NCBI GenBank assembly: GCA_030549855.1
Contig: JAUQQP010000004.1
Coordinates: 1 to 64,000 of the forward strand
Origin: Cyanobacteriota bacterium SRBZ.bins.94.201705
Lineage (GTDB): Bacteria; Cyanobacteriota; Cyanobacteriia; Cyanobacteriales; Cyanobacteriaceae
Reading direction: 5' to 3'
DNA: 64,000 bases
Of the stretch, positions 1 to 9,375 are shown piece after piece. Position 1 is the stretch's first letter; every line of letters starts with the position of its first letter. Under the pieces are notes generated by a model, which was given only the letters and a program-made list of their open reading frames with translations, made no database searches and was not told the DNA's origin. The position numbers and the translations under genes are program-made.

Positions 1-67
1 TAGCTCAAAAAAATTTCCCCTTGGCTATTCAGCATATTTTATATTCCCAAATACCGGGAAATTAAAC

Positions 68-96
68 TTGATTTTTAGGTATAAAAATTGTATAAT
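68..96 (+). promoter_or_regulatory. sigma70-type promoter of glgX
   Basis: TTGATT at 68-73 and TATAAT at 91-96 are separated by 17 bp, close to the housekeeping consensus. The -10 lies about 40 bp before the glgX ATG, so it is the likely glgX promoter. Seen in sequence; activity is inferred. Confidence 0.7.
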
Positions 97-135
97 ATAT
101 GCTATAAAAAAATCGGCATAGCCAGAGAATAAAAA

Positions 136-2208
136 ATGGGAAAACACAGGACAAGTCCCGGGAATACCTACCCCTTGGGGGCAAGAGTAGAGGAAGGTGG
201 GGTAAATTTTTCGCTGTTTTCTAAACATGCAGAAAGGGTAGAATTATTATTGTTCGATGAGCCTGATGGGGAACCTACAGAGGTTATTAGTTTAGATCCG
301 AAAGTTAATAAAACCTATCATTATTGGCATGTTTTTGTGCATGGAATTGGGAGTGGACAAATTTACGCCTATCGGGTATATGGCCCATATCAGCCAGAAA
401 AAGGACATCGTTTTGATGGTTCTAAGGTACTATTAGATCCATATGCAAAAGCAGTAGTAGGTACAGAAATTTTTGACAGGGAATTAGCAAAACGTTACGG
501 TGTAGACAACTGTCGTCAATCCCTAAAGGCAGTAGTGGTGGATACCCGCAATTATGACTGGGAAGGCACTACTCATCCCCGTATCCCCTTCTCAAAAACA
601 GTTATATACGAAATGCATGTGGCAGGCTTTACTAAACGGGAGAATTCTGGCGTCTCTAAGGAAAAAAGGGGCACCTATGCGGGTTTAATGGAAAAAATCC
701 CCTATCTTAAGGACTTGGGGATAACTGCAGTAGAATTATTACCCATCCACCAGTTCGATGTAAAGGATGTAGTCAATCCTCAGCTAGAAAACTATTGGGG
801 TTATAGTACTATCAGTTTCTTTGCTCCCCATCGTCAATACAGTTATGATAAGAGTATAATGGGGCCCATCAACGAATTTAGAGACTTGGTAAAAGCCTTC
901 CACAAGGCAGGAATCGAGGTAATTTTAGACGTCGTTTTCAATCATACCAGTGAAGGGGATGAAAGGGGGCCTACTGTCTCCTTTAAGGGCATAGACAACA
1001 GTATATACTATCTGTTGGACGAGAAAAACCCGGCCAAGTATAAGAATTATAGCGGCTGTGGTAACACCTTTAGGGCCAACCATCCGGTGGCGCGTAATCT
1101 CATCATAGACTCCCTCCGCTACTGGGTGTCGGAAATGCATGTGGATGGCTTCCGTTTTGACTTAGCCTCCATCCTGGGGAGAGACCTATTAGGGGAGCCT
1201 AAATTAATTACTTCTGTTTTAGCACAAATAGAGGCAGATCCGGTACTGGCTGGCACTAAACTCATCGCCGAGGCTTGGGATGCCGCCGGCTTATACCAGG
1301 TGGGCGAATTTATCAACCATAGCGACTGGTTTGCTGAATGGAATGGTCCTTTTCGCGACGATGTGCGTCGTTTTGTGAGGGGAGACAATGGCACTGTTAG
1401 AAATCTTGCCGCTAGAATACTAAGTAGTTCAGATATATATACAAGACCAGATAGAGAGCCGAATCGTAGCATCCATTTTATCACATGTCATGATGGTTTT
1501 ACCCTGGCAGATTTAGTCAGTTATAGTCGCAAACACAATGAGGCTAATGGGGAAAATAACCGGGATGGCTGTAACGAGAATTATAGTTCTAATTATGGCG
1601 TAGAAGGGCCCACCACAGACAGCCACATTAACACCCTCCGTCTTCGACAGATGAAGAATTTTTGGACCATCTTGCTTTTAGCCCAGGGCACGCCTATGAT
1701 TAACATGGGGGATGAAATGGGGCGCACACAATGGGGTAATAATAACGCCTATTGTCAGAACAACGAGATTAGTTGGGTTAATTGGGATGATTTGAAGCGG
1801 AATCAGGGATTATTCCGGTTTGCCAGGGGGTTGATTCATTTTATCCAGTCACAAGACCTATTTCAACAGGAAAAACTACTCAAAACCGAGGAAAATAGTG
1901 AGGAGCCCTATCTTATATGGCATGGTGTAAAATTGTACCAGCCGGACTGGTCTGACTACTCCCATAGCATTGCCTTTACCCTCCATCACCCCAAAAAAGG
2001 GGAATTCCTCCATGTGATTTTTAACGCCTATTGGGAATCCCTCCAATTCCAGTTGCCTACTCCCCCCCATGGCAAAAAACTATACCGCCTTGTAGACACT
2101 TCTGCCCCTTCCCCCCACGACTTTTATGAGGTGGATAAGGCAATTCCTGTCGACAGTGACTATTATTTGGTACATGATCGTACTTGTGTAGTTCTAATAG
2201 CTAAATAG
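136..2208 (+). CDS. glgX: glycogen debranching enzyme GlgX (isoamylase-type, GH13)
   Basis: Predicted to hydrolyse alpha-1,6 branches of glycogen or limit dextrin in the cytoplasm. The N-terminal ~110 residues form a CBM48-like beta domain (start GNTYPLGARVEEGGVNFSLF). A GH13 barrel follows, with the nucleophile in GFRFDLA (D342), the acid/base in IAEAWD (E379) and the transition-state Asp in CHDGF (D453). All three catalytic residues are present and 690 residues is the normal family length. It stands alone behind its own promoter. Its last 46 bases overlap the tail of the convergent gene at 2163-2855. A closely related isoamylase activity (TreX-like) cannot be told apart by eye. Confidence 0.95.
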   Translation: MGKHRTSPGNTYPLGARVEEGGVNFSLFSKHAERVELLLFDEPDGEPTEVISLDPKVNKTYHYWHVFVHGIGSGQIYAYRVYGPYQPEKGHRFDGSKVLLDPYAKAVVGTEIFDRELAKRYGVDNCRQSLKAVVVDTRNYDWEGTTHPRIPFSKTVIYEMHVAGFTKRENSGVSKEKRGTYAGLMEKIPYLKDLGITAVELLPIHQFDVKDVVNPQLENYWGYSTISFFAPHRQYSYDKSIMGPINEFRDLVKAFHKAGIEVILDVVFNHTSEGDERGPTVSFKGIDNSIYYLLDEKNPAKYKNYSGCGNTFRANHPVARNLIIDSLRYWVSEMHVDGFRFDLASILGRDLLGEPKLITSVLAQIEADPVLAGTKLIAEAWDAAGLYQVGEFINHSDWFAEWNGPFRDDVRRFVRGDNGTVRNLAARILSSSDIYTRPDREPNRSIHFITCHDGFTLADLVSYSRKHNEANGENNRDGCNENYSSNYGVEGPTTDSHINTLRLRQMKNFWTILLLAQGTPMINMGDEMGRTQWGNNNAYCQNNEISWVNWDDLKRNQGLFRFARGLIHFIQSQDLFQQEKLLKTEENSEEPYLIWHGVKLYQPDWSDYSHSIAFTLHHPKKGEFLHVIFNAYWESLQFQLPTPPHGKKLYRLVDTSAPSPHDFYEVDKAIPVDSDYYLVHDRTCVVLIAK

Positions 2209-2855
2209 GAGGGGGAGTCATTTTTTACATTCACTCTCAGGGGGGGTAGAGGAGGATTAACTATCCTGAGACAATGCTCAATTTTCTTGATAATAATAGG
2301 CTCATTTTCTGTATCCTTTAGCAGCAGCAAGTACTCTCTTATTTCCTCCATTTGTTTCTCATTTAATTCCTTCTTTTCCAGCATTATTATAATCTGATTC
2401 ACAGCCCAAAGCCTTCGCAGATTCGATTCCCTCGTTAAGTCGTATAAAATCTCCTCTAACCCCAATTCCTTTCCTTTCCCCAGCCACTTATTAAAGAAAA
2501 CAAAGAAGCCTCCTCCTGCTAAAAATAACTGCAAAATTAACCCCAATGCTAGCCACTTATTATTAGTTTCTGACCAAATATTCAAGGAAAAATACGTTAT
2601 TAACGACAACAGGCCTGCTACAATGACAGAGGCTACTAATTCCCCATTTTCTGACTGGAAAAACTCTTTTGTCTTATTTATCTTTCCCAAGAGGGTTGGC
2701 CATTTTATTCTAGCAGATAGCAAGAGGGTTGCTATAAAAACCAAGGATGAACAAACCAAGTCTTTCTCTCCTGCCGTTACGGCTAATCCCAGGAGGAAAT
2801 AGTAAAGTTTTTTGTCTAGGTATGGCGGATATTTTCTCCTTCTGTTAACACTCAT
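2163..2855 (-). CDS. hypothetical three-helix membrane protein
   Basis: A 230-residue protein that I do not recognise. About three hydrophobic helices lie in the N-terminal half (around residues 15-45, 70-95 and 100-120). A charged helical C-terminal part follows (LTRESNLRRLWAVNQIIIML and similar). The frame is open upstream to 3023, but I chose the ATG at 2855 (MSVNRRRKYPPYL), which follows an AGAGAG purine run. The upstream extension is derived from a decayed duplicate of this same gene start, so it is unlikely to be translated. The 3' end overlaps glgX tail to tail by 46 bases. Function unknown. Confidence 0.6.
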   Translation of the reverse strand: MSVNRRRKYPPYLDKKLYYFLLGLAVTAGEKDLVCSSLVFIATLLLSARIKWPTLLGKINKTKEFFQSENGELVASVIVAGLLSLITYFSLNIWSETNNKWLALGLILQLFLAGGGFFVFFNKWLGKGKELGLEEILYDLTRESNLRRLWAVNQIIIMLEKKELNEKQMEEIREYLLLLKDTENEPIIIKKIEHCLRIVNPPLPPLRVNVKNDSPSYLAIRTTQVRSCTK

Positions 2856-2964
2856 CTCTCTAACAAAAAATCTATAATTTCTTCCAATGAAAAGGCACAG
2901 GCTTCCCTGTAACCTCTGCCAACAACAGGGGTGGTAGGCATAAAAAATGGAAAGATGATAAGGG

Positions 2965-3220
2965 ACAATTTGCCATTTTATTCTAGCAGACAAAACGAAC
3001 ACTGCTAGGAAAACAAAGGACAAACGAATCCAATTTAAGTCTTACACAGCCGCTGAGGGGAAGATGATATAGTTTTCTATCTTGGTTTGGTAGAGGAGAC
3101 ATTTTTTCTTTTACCACTTTTTCCACTCATCTTCCCAACAAGAATATACCCTAGAGTCCCTACAACCCTCAACCCCAAAAAGGCACAGGCATGATTATAA
3201 CCTTTGCCAACAACCCACGG
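2965..3220 (-). pseudogene. decayed duplicate of the 5' end of the 2163-2855 gene
   Basis: This stretch repeats, at an offset of 273-288 bp, the leader, ATG and first membrane segment of the downstream gene. The 17-mer ccattttattctagcag occurs at 2700 and again at 2973. The leader motif aggcacagg occurs at 2893 and 3181. The ATGs correspond (2855 and 3130). In the upstream copy the frame from 3130 hits a stop after about 17 codons (KPR then TAG). The homologous residues FVFLAVFVLSARIKW continue in another frame, parallel to FIATLLLSARIKW in the intact gene. It is a tandem partial duplication that has since frameshifted. Confidence 0.65.
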
Positions 3221-3266
3221 AAAAGAGATTCATCGAAATGGGAGAGAGAAGACAGATTTAAAAGAC

Positions 3267-3295
3267 TTGACTGAAAACCCTTTCTGTACTACAAT
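3267..3295 (+). promoter_or_regulatory. orphan sigma70-type promoter
   Basis: TTGACT at 3267-3272 and TACAAT at 3290-3295 with exactly 17 bp spacing. No plus-strand gene follows. A transcript would run through a C-rich/G-rich hairpin (ccccccgaagtgagaggg, about 3333-3350) and then antisense into the tail of the 3360-3671 gene. This could be a small or antisense RNA promoter; only the promoter motif is seen directly. Confidence 0.45.
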
Positions 3296-3359
3296 ACAAA
3301 CTGCAACAGTAGTGACAGACTGCCCATTATAACCCCCCGAAGTGAGAGGGTGTAAAAAT

Positions 3360-3671
3360 TCACTGTTCCGGTTTTATTACCCTTTGTGCTTTTACAAGGG
3401 TTTCTATTACCTGCTGAGGATTCATTAGTCTTTTCAAAACTACCTGTTTTATGTTCCGATCTAGTTTAACACTTTCCGACAGTGGGATCACCTCTACCAT
3501 AATAACTGCGTCTTCCACTTCGTATAGCCATAAAGTCTCGTTATTTTCCACTATCCCCAAGGGGAGACAGCGTATATGGGGTTTCCTCCGCCAGGCTACT
3601 TCATTCCACAATCCTCCCCTTTCCCAAATTCGATTATAAGTCCAACCGGCCGTCAGGAAAAAATACTTCAT
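3360..3671 (-). CDS. conserved cyanobacterial hypothetical protein
   Basis: A 103-residue soluble protein starting MKYFFLTAGWTYNRIWERGG. It has a Trp-rich N-terminal half (GGLWNEVAWRRKPHI) and a VVLKRLMNPQQVIETL C-terminal helix. From memory, similar short proteins with a TAGWT...GLWNE...RRKPHI pattern are widespread in cyanobacteria, but no function is known to me. It is monocistronic, with about 190 bp to the next gene on the same strand. The ATG at 3671 opens directly on the conserved-looking N-terminus. Confidence 0.7.
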   Translation of the reverse strand: MKYFFLTAGWTYNRIWERGGLWNEVAWRRKPHIRCLPLGIVENNETLWLYEVEDAVIMVEVIPLSESVKLDRNIKQVVLKRLMNPQQVIETLVKAQRVIKPEQ

Positions 3672-3862
3672 ACCCTCTTATCCTCGGTGTCGTTTCTGGT
3701 GTCGTTTCTCTTCCATGCTAACGGGGTAGGGTGGGGGTAGTAGTGGGGGTTTATCTTGTCTCCACTCTTGAAGGCTTGTCTTCATCTGAAATGTTGGATT
3801 TTGTGATTATAAACCCCCAGGGGCAGAATTAGTGACAAATCTTTCCAATCCCAAAAGTAGAA

Positions 3863-5635
3863 TTAAAATTCCTGTAGTTTCAGTCTTTCAATATTCCAAA
3901 AAGCCCCACCTAAGGCGGAGTATTGTATGCCCTGAATGCGATTTCTTACGGCGGCTAAAGAATAGGGATTAACTAGATAAATAAGGGGTAAATATTCGGA
4001 GGCGAGTCGTTGGGTTTCTCGGTAGATTTCCTTCCTTTTCTCGAAGTCTAATTCACTGGCTGCTTGCACATATAATTCCCCAATTTTTCTCTCCCACTCG
4101 GCGACTACCCTCCCCTCAATTGGTTTTCTTCCCGGCTGTGGTTTCTGATTAAATAAGTGTAAATTGCCATCAGGTGACCATAAATTGATGCCATCATTTG
4201 GTTCATTTCCTCCTGTAAATCCAATTATATGCGCTTCCCAATCCAGCGTGTTAGTGAGTTTGTCAACTAAAACATTGAAAGCAATGGGAGTAAAGTCGAC
4301 TTGTATTCCAATCTTCTCCAAATCCTGTTTTATTTGCGCCCCTAATGCCTCTCTTATTTTATTACCAGCATTGGTCAAAAGAGTGAATCTTACCGGGTTA
4401 TTATCTGCATCTAATAGTCTGCCATTTTCGTCATATTTAAAACCTTCGGCTAGCAGTAATTTTTTTGCCAATTCGGGGTTGTAATCGTAGCCCTTTATGG
4501 TAGGGTCATAATAGGGGGATTGCATAGAGATGGGGGAATTTTGTTTTTCTCCTAAGCCCCGGTAAATATTATTAATCATCCTATCCCTATTTATAGCATA
4601 GGCTACTGCCCGTCTGAAATTAACATTATTAAACCACTTGGATTTTTTTGGCTCTACTAGAGGTTTGCCATCCCGATACCCCCTATTTAAATTAAACGCC
4701 ATGAAGGTTAAACCGTAGGCTGGCCCCCCATTATAAATGGTAAAATCTCCCCTTTTTTCTTCTCTCTTTAACAGGGAAAAATAATCCGGCGAAACTGCTA
4801 TTGAATCCAAACTACCTGAGCGAAATTGTAGTAGGGCCGTATCAGTTGACTCTACAATTTCCCACACAATTTCTTCTATATAAGGCAACTGATTCCCCTC
4901 TTCATCTTTTTCCCAATAGTATGGATTTCTAGTAAAAACAATCCTCTGAGATGTTATATACTCCTTTAGTTTATAAGGTCCATTTACTACTAACTCCTCT
5001 GGCGGTGTATCTACGCCCCAAAAAGAGAGAAAAAGAGGTTTGCCGTCTCTATCCCTTTTGCGAATTTTCTCCTCCACAATGTGTTTTGGTAAAATAGCTA
5101 AAGCCGCACTTTGTAAGAAGGGGGCAAAGGGCTCAGAAATGGTAAACTTAACTTGATTTTCACTAATTTTTTCTACCTTGGGAAAACTACGACTTTTACC
5201 AATGCGAAGACTGTCTCTCACATTAGTAGGAATTTCTGGATTGAGGTAAACATCATTGTAGGTAAACACCACATCGTCCACCGTTAAGGGATGACCATCT
5301 GACCATTTTAAGCCCTTCCTAAGGGTAAAAGTTATACTCAGTTTATCATCAGAAATAGTCCAACTTTCTGCTAAGGCAGGCAATATTTCCCCCGTCAGAG
5401 GATTTTCCTTTACTAATCCCTCATAGGTTAAACCGAAAATGTTAGGGGATTCCTGAGATAAAGCTACATTAAAGGTTTTTGGATCACTCAGAATAGCTTG
5501 TACAATTCTAGGTTTATTATTGATATTCTCGCGCCAGTTACAGGAGTTAATGAATACAATAGCACCCGCTAAGATTATCGTCAATATCCCAGACTTTATC
5601 CTCTTTTTTTGTCGTCTGATTACCCTTAATAGCAT
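3863..5635 (-). CDS. ABC transporter substrate-binding lipoprotein, family 5 (oligopeptide/nickel type)
   Basis: Predicted periplasmic, lipid-anchored binding protein of an OppA/DppA-type importer. The N-terminus is basic (MLLRVIRRQKKRIKS), then a hydrophobic helix ends in a lipobox-like INSC with Cys32. The mature part has the family-5 pattern, including LAESWTISDD, FTLRKGLKWSDGHPLTVDDV near residue 100 and YAINRDRMINNIYRGLG. Length 590 fits the family. It begins 31 bp after polA ends on the same strand, so read-through from polA is likely. No permease or ATPase genes are nearby, so partner and substrate are unknown. Confidence 0.88.
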   Translation of the reverse strand: MLLRVIRRQKKRIKSGILTIILAGAIVFINSCNWRENINNKPRIVQAILSDPKTFNVALSQESPNIFGLTYEGLVKENPLTGEILPALAESWTISDDKLSITFTLRKGLKWSDGHPLTVDDVVFTYNDVYLNPEIPTNVRDSLRIGKSRSFPKVEKISENQVKFTISEPFAPFLQSAALAILPKHIVEEKIRKRDRDGKPLFLSFWGVDTPPEELVVNGPYKLKEYITSQRIVFTRNPYYWEKDEEGNQLPYIEEIVWEIVESTDTALLQFRSGSLDSIAVSPDYFSLLKREEKRGDFTIYNGGPAYGLTFMAFNLNRGYRDGKPLVEPKKSKWFNNVNFRRAVAYAINRDRMINNIYRGLGEKQNSPISMQSPYYDPTIKGYDYNPELAKKLLLAEGFKYDENGRLLDADNNPVRFTLLTNAGNKIREALGAQIKQDLEKIGIQVDFTPIAFNVLVDKLTNTLDWEAHIIGFTGGNEPNDGINLWSPDGNLHLFNQKPQPGRKPIEGRVVAEWERKIGELYVQAASELDFEKRKEIYRETQRLASEYLPLIYLVNPYSLAAVRNRIQGIQYSALGGAFWNIERLKLQEF

Positions 5636-5666
5636 ACCGCTTTTTGTCCCCCGTTTTATAACTTTT

Positions 5667-8495
5667 TTATTTGGCCTCCATCCAGTTACTCCCCACGTGA
5701 ATGTCTACAACTAGGGGAATCTTTAGGGAGATAACATTCTCCATTACCGCTTTTATTTTAGACGCCAAACATTCAATTTTTTCGGAGGGTAATTCAAATA
5801 CCAACTCGTCATGGACTTGTAACAGGAGTTTGCCTCCATCCTGGTTTAAAATGTCATCTACTGCTATCATGGCCAGTTTTATTATATCAGCACTGGAACC
5901 TTGAATGGGAGCATTTGCCGCCGCCCTCAACTGTTGTGCCGTCTGATTATCCAGTTTGATGGCTGCTAAATCGAAAGAATTAATATCCTTCCCCCTCAGT
6001 TTTTTTATCACCTCACTGCTAAAATGAAAATATCTCCTTCTTCCTAAAATGGTCGTCACATAGCCATTGACTATCGCCTCCTTTTTAACCCTTTCCAGGT
6101 ATTCAAAAACTTTGGGGTATTTCTGATGATATATTTCTATAAATCTTTTAGCCGTAGCCACATCAACCCCAGTTTCTCGGGCAAATTTCTGCGCACCCAT
6201 TCCGTATATTATCCCAAAGTTTATCGTCTTGCCAATATTTCTTTCTTCCGGGGTTATGTCTTCCTTCTCTAAAAGAATTCTCGCCGTCACTGTGTGAATG
6301 TCTAAGTTATTTCTGTAAGCGTCTATCAGTTTCTCCTCCTCACTCAAATGTGCCAATATTCTTAACTCTATTTGGGAATAATCTGCACTTAAAAATAAGC
6401 ATCCTTCCTCAGGTATAAATCCCCTACGAATCCTCCGAGAAAAGGCAGTGCGAATGGGTATATTTTGTAGGTTGGGATTAGAAGAGGAAAGCCTCCCCGT
6501 AGCAGTTACTGTTTGATTATAGTTGGTATGAATTCTTTTAGTCTTGGGATTAACTAGAGTGGGGAGAGTATCTACATAGGTAGACTTCAATTTGTTTAGG
6601 GTGCGATGTTGTAAAATCAATTCCACTACCGGATGCTCACCTATTAATCTTTCTAACACATCTTGGTTAGTAGAGTATCCTGTTTTGGTTTTGAGAGACT
6701 TGCTTTTATCTAAACCTAATTTTTCAAACAGCAATTCACTTAGTTGTCTAGGAGAAGCTAGGTTAAATGTTCCTACCATTGCGAATATTTTTCCTTCAAT
6801 CTCCCTCAACTCGCCCTCCATTTCTTCTGATAACTGTTGGAAATAATCTGTGTCTATCATTACCCCATTTGCCTCCATTTTTGCCAAAACAGATTCCAGT
6901 TTTAATTCCAGATTGAATACCGTCTCCAATGAAGGTATTTTTGTCAACTCCTCTCTTAACTTTTCAGTGAGGCGGAAGGTGGCTAATACATCTAACCCGC
7001 AATACTGTCCCACCTCTTCTGGCGTCAAATCGGCAATTGTCCGGTTTTTATCTATTTTTAAATCTTCATAATCCTTTGCTACAAAATCCAGCTTATACCT
7101 GAGACAAAGATTACTCAATTTGTGACTCTCCTCCGGTTGCAAGACATAACTGGCTAACATGGTGTCGAAAACAACCCCTTTAAGGGTTATTCCATGATGG
7201 AGTAAAACCAGTCTATCAAACTTAGTATTGTGGAAGGTTTTTGGGTATTTCTCATCTTCAAGAATAGGCTTCAACTGCTGTTTTACCACCTCCCAATCCA
7301 GTTGTTTTCCTCTGGTATGTCCCAAGGGAATATAAGCAGTATTTTCTAAACTTTTCCCCCAACAAACCCCAATGCCAACAATATTCGCATACTGGGTATC
7401 AAGGGAGTCAGTTTCCGTATCCCAAGCGGTAAGTCTAGCCTCTTTAATGACTTCTATCAAATGCACCAGTTTGGAAAATTCATCCACAACAAGGGTGGAG
7501 GATTTTGAATCAGATTTTTCCCCATCAAATAGAGATAGTTGTTGACCAGCATTTTTAGAATTTTCTCCCCCATCCGGAATCTTCCCTCCTAACTTCTGTT
7601 GAATTTCGTCAATTTTTTTCAGAAAACTATGTAATTCTAGCCGTTGAAACAGAGGGATGACTTTCTCTTTGTCAAATCCTTTTAGCCGAAATTCCTCCCA
7701 GGGGGTAGACAGGTTGATATTGGTGACTATTCTGGCTAAACTTTGGGAGTGATATGCATCTTTTTTCCCCTGAATTAATCTGTTTCTAATTGCCGGTTTT
7801 ATCTTGTCAAGATTTTCATAAATGCCATCCAAGGTTTCATATTCACAAATCAGCTGGCAGGCAATTTTTTCCCCAATTCCTAATACCCCTGGGATGTTAT
7901 CAGATTTGTCTCCACACAAAGCCTTATAGTCGACAATTTGAGTCGGTTTTACTCCTAGCTTTGCCAATACATCCCCTTCGTGATAGAGTTCATATTTACC
8001 CCAAGTTTTATCAGCATATAGAACACTAATTTCTGATTTGTCATCTACCAGTTGCCAAAGGTCTCGATCTCCGGTTAGAATATAAACACGAAGGTTATAA
8101 TGGGGGGCTTTCTTTGCTATAGTGCCGATAATGTCATCAGCCTCATAACCCTCTGCAGTTATAACGGGGATGTTCAAAGCCTTCAAAGCCTGTTGTAAAT
8201 TGGTAATATCCTCAAGGAAGTCGGAGGGGGTTTCTTGTCGATTAGCCTTGTACTCGTGGTGGGTAGCATGACGAAAGGTGGGACTTTTCACGTCAAAAGC
8301 CACAGCTAAATACTGGGGGTAGTAGGTGTTGAGGATGGTAAACAGGGAATTGAGAAAACCAAAACAAACACTGGTGGGAATCCCATCAGAGGTATACAGT
8401 GGCTTTTTTTTCCCCTTGGCAAAGGCATAGTAGGCACGATAGGCTAGAGAATGTCCGTCTACTATCAACAATAGAGGCTTGTTATTATTGTCCAT
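5667..8495 (-). CDS. polA: DNA polymerase I
   Basis: A full 942-residue Pol I for Okazaki-fragment processing and repair synthesis. The N-terminal ~290 residues are the 5'-3' exonuclease (LLIVDGHSLAYRAYYAF, YKANRQETP, AEGYEADDIIG, ALCGDKSDNIPGV). The middle 3'-5' exonuclease keeps its acidic residues (AWDTETDSLD near 356, FHNTKFDRLV, YCGLDVLATF), so proofreading should be active, unlike in Thermus Pol I. The polymerase has motif A (SADYSQIELRIL), motif B (RNIGKTINFGIIYG) and motif C (QVHDELVFELP). It is divergent from queE across 234 bp and followed by a binding-protein gene. Confidence 0.97.
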   Translation of the reverse strand: MDNNNKPLLLIVDGHSLAYRAYYAFAKGKKKPLYTSDGIPTSVCFGFLNSLFTILNTYYPQYLAVAFDVKSPTFRHATHHEYKANRQETPSDFLEDITNLQQALKALNIPVITAEGYEADDIIGTIAKKAPHYNLRVYILTGDRDLWQLVDDKSEISVLYADKTWGKYELYHEGDVLAKLGVKPTQIVDYKALCGDKSDNIPGVLGIGEKIACQLICEYETLDGIYENLDKIKPAIRNRLIQGKKDAYHSQSLARIVTNINLSTPWEEFRLKGFDKEKVIPLFQRLELHSFLKKIDEIQQKLGGKIPDGGENSKNAGQQLSLFDGEKSDSKSSTLVVDEFSKLVHLIEVIKEARLTAWDTETDSLDTQYANIVGIGVCWGKSLENTAYIPLGHTRGKQLDWEVVKQQLKPILEDEKYPKTFHNTKFDRLVLLHHGITLKGVVFDTMLASYVLQPEESHKLSNLCLRYKLDFVAKDYEDLKIDKNRTIADLTPEEVGQYCGLDVLATFRLTEKLREELTKIPSLETVFNLELKLESVLAKMEANGVMIDTDYFQQLSEEMEGELREIEGKIFAMVGTFNLASPRQLSELLFEKLGLDKSKSLKTKTGYSTNQDVLERLIGEHPVVELILQHRTLNKLKSTYVDTLPTLVNPKTKRIHTNYNQTVTATGRLSSSNPNLQNIPIRTAFSRRIRRGFIPEEGCLFLSADYSQIELRILAHLSEEEKLIDAYRNNLDIHTVTARILLEKEDITPEERNIGKTINFGIIYGMGAQKFARETGVDVATAKRFIEIYHQKYPKVFEYLERVKKEAIVNGYVTTILGRRRYFHFSSEVIKKLRGKDINSFDLAAIKLDNQTAQQLRAAANAPIQGSSADIIKLAMIAVDDILNQDGGKLLLQVHDELVFELPSEKIECLASKIKAVMENVISLKIPLVVDIHVGSNWMEAK

Positions 8496-8729
8496 GGTAA
8501 TTTTCCATATTTTTTTTCAAACCGCCAAAACACAATGGGGGAGGGGTAAATGGTCATCAGGCACAAACTTTTCCCACCACCTCTTAGTGCCATGGTTTAG
8601 TATAAGATAATGGGTAAATGTGGTATTTAGATTTGGGCATAACAGAAGTCAATTAGCCCTGTGTTTTGGCCAGTGATATTATAGCATATTTCCTCTTTTT
8701 TTGTCCTTTAAATTGCAATTTTTTTACCT

Positions 8730-9368
8730 ATGTTATTGAGACAAAAAGAGATAGTAGAAGTAGACAATCTTACCTTTGAATATCCCGTAGTAGAGATGTT
8801 TCATTCCTTACAGGGGGAGGGATTTTGGACAGGTACCAATGCCTTTTTTATCCGTTTGGCCGGGTGTGATGTCTATTGCCCTTGGTGTGATCAGAAGGAT
8901 ACTTGGTCAACAAAAAGACATCCTTTTTTTCCCGTTTCAGAGATAATAGAAGAGGCCGATAAAACCGGGGCGCCTCTTGTTATTATAACCGGAGGTGAGC
9001 CTCTATTACACAATCTTTTTCCCTTGACAAATGCCCTCAGAAAGAAGGGATATAGAATCCATTTGGAGACATCGGGAAGTAGGGAGTTAACAGGCGTTTT
9101 TGATTGGATAACCTTGTCTCCCAAACCCTATAAAAAACCCCTGGATAGCATCTATGAATATGCCAACGAATTGAAGATAGTTGTGGATAAAGAGTCAGAT
9201 TTACTTTGGGCAGAATCAGAGGCAAAAAAGGTAAGAAAGGATTGTTGGAAATATTTACAACCCCAGTGGGATAACAAAGGGAGTCGAGAATTAGTCGTCA
9301 AATACATCCTAACCCATCCCCACTGGCGTTTAAGTCTACAAACCCATAAATTTTTGAACATCAAATAG
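8730..9368 (+). CDS. queE: 7-carboxy-7-deazaguanine synthase QueE (radical SAM)
   Basis: Radical SAM enzyme that ring-contracts 6-carboxytetrahydropterin to 7-carboxy-7-deazaguanine in the queuosine/preQ1 pathway. The iron-sulfur motif is CDVYCPWC (CX3CX2C), preceded by the QueE signature FHSLQGEGFWTGTNAFFIRL. GGEPLLH is the SAM-binding GGEP motif and LSPKP follows. Length 212 is normal. The ATG at 8730 is the first in frame, with no strong ribosome site. The gene ends 7 bp before the end of the convergent ispD. Confidence 0.92.
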   Translation: MLLRQKEIVEVDNLTFEYPVVEMFHSLQGEGFWTGTNAFFIRLAGCDVYCPWCDQKDTWSTKRHPFFPVSEIIEEADKTGAPLVIITGGEPLLHNLFPLTNALRKKGYRIHLETSGSRELTGVFDWITLSPKPYKKPLDSIYEYANELKIVVDKESDLLWAESEAKKVRKDCWKYLQPQWDNKGSRELVVKYILTHPHWRLSLQTHKFLNIK

Positions 9369-9375
9369 GGGGAAA

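Noticed and set aside
3863-5635. A complete peptide ABC importer locus
   Set aside because: Only the binding protein is present; neighbours are polA and a hypothetical gene, with no permease or ATPase.
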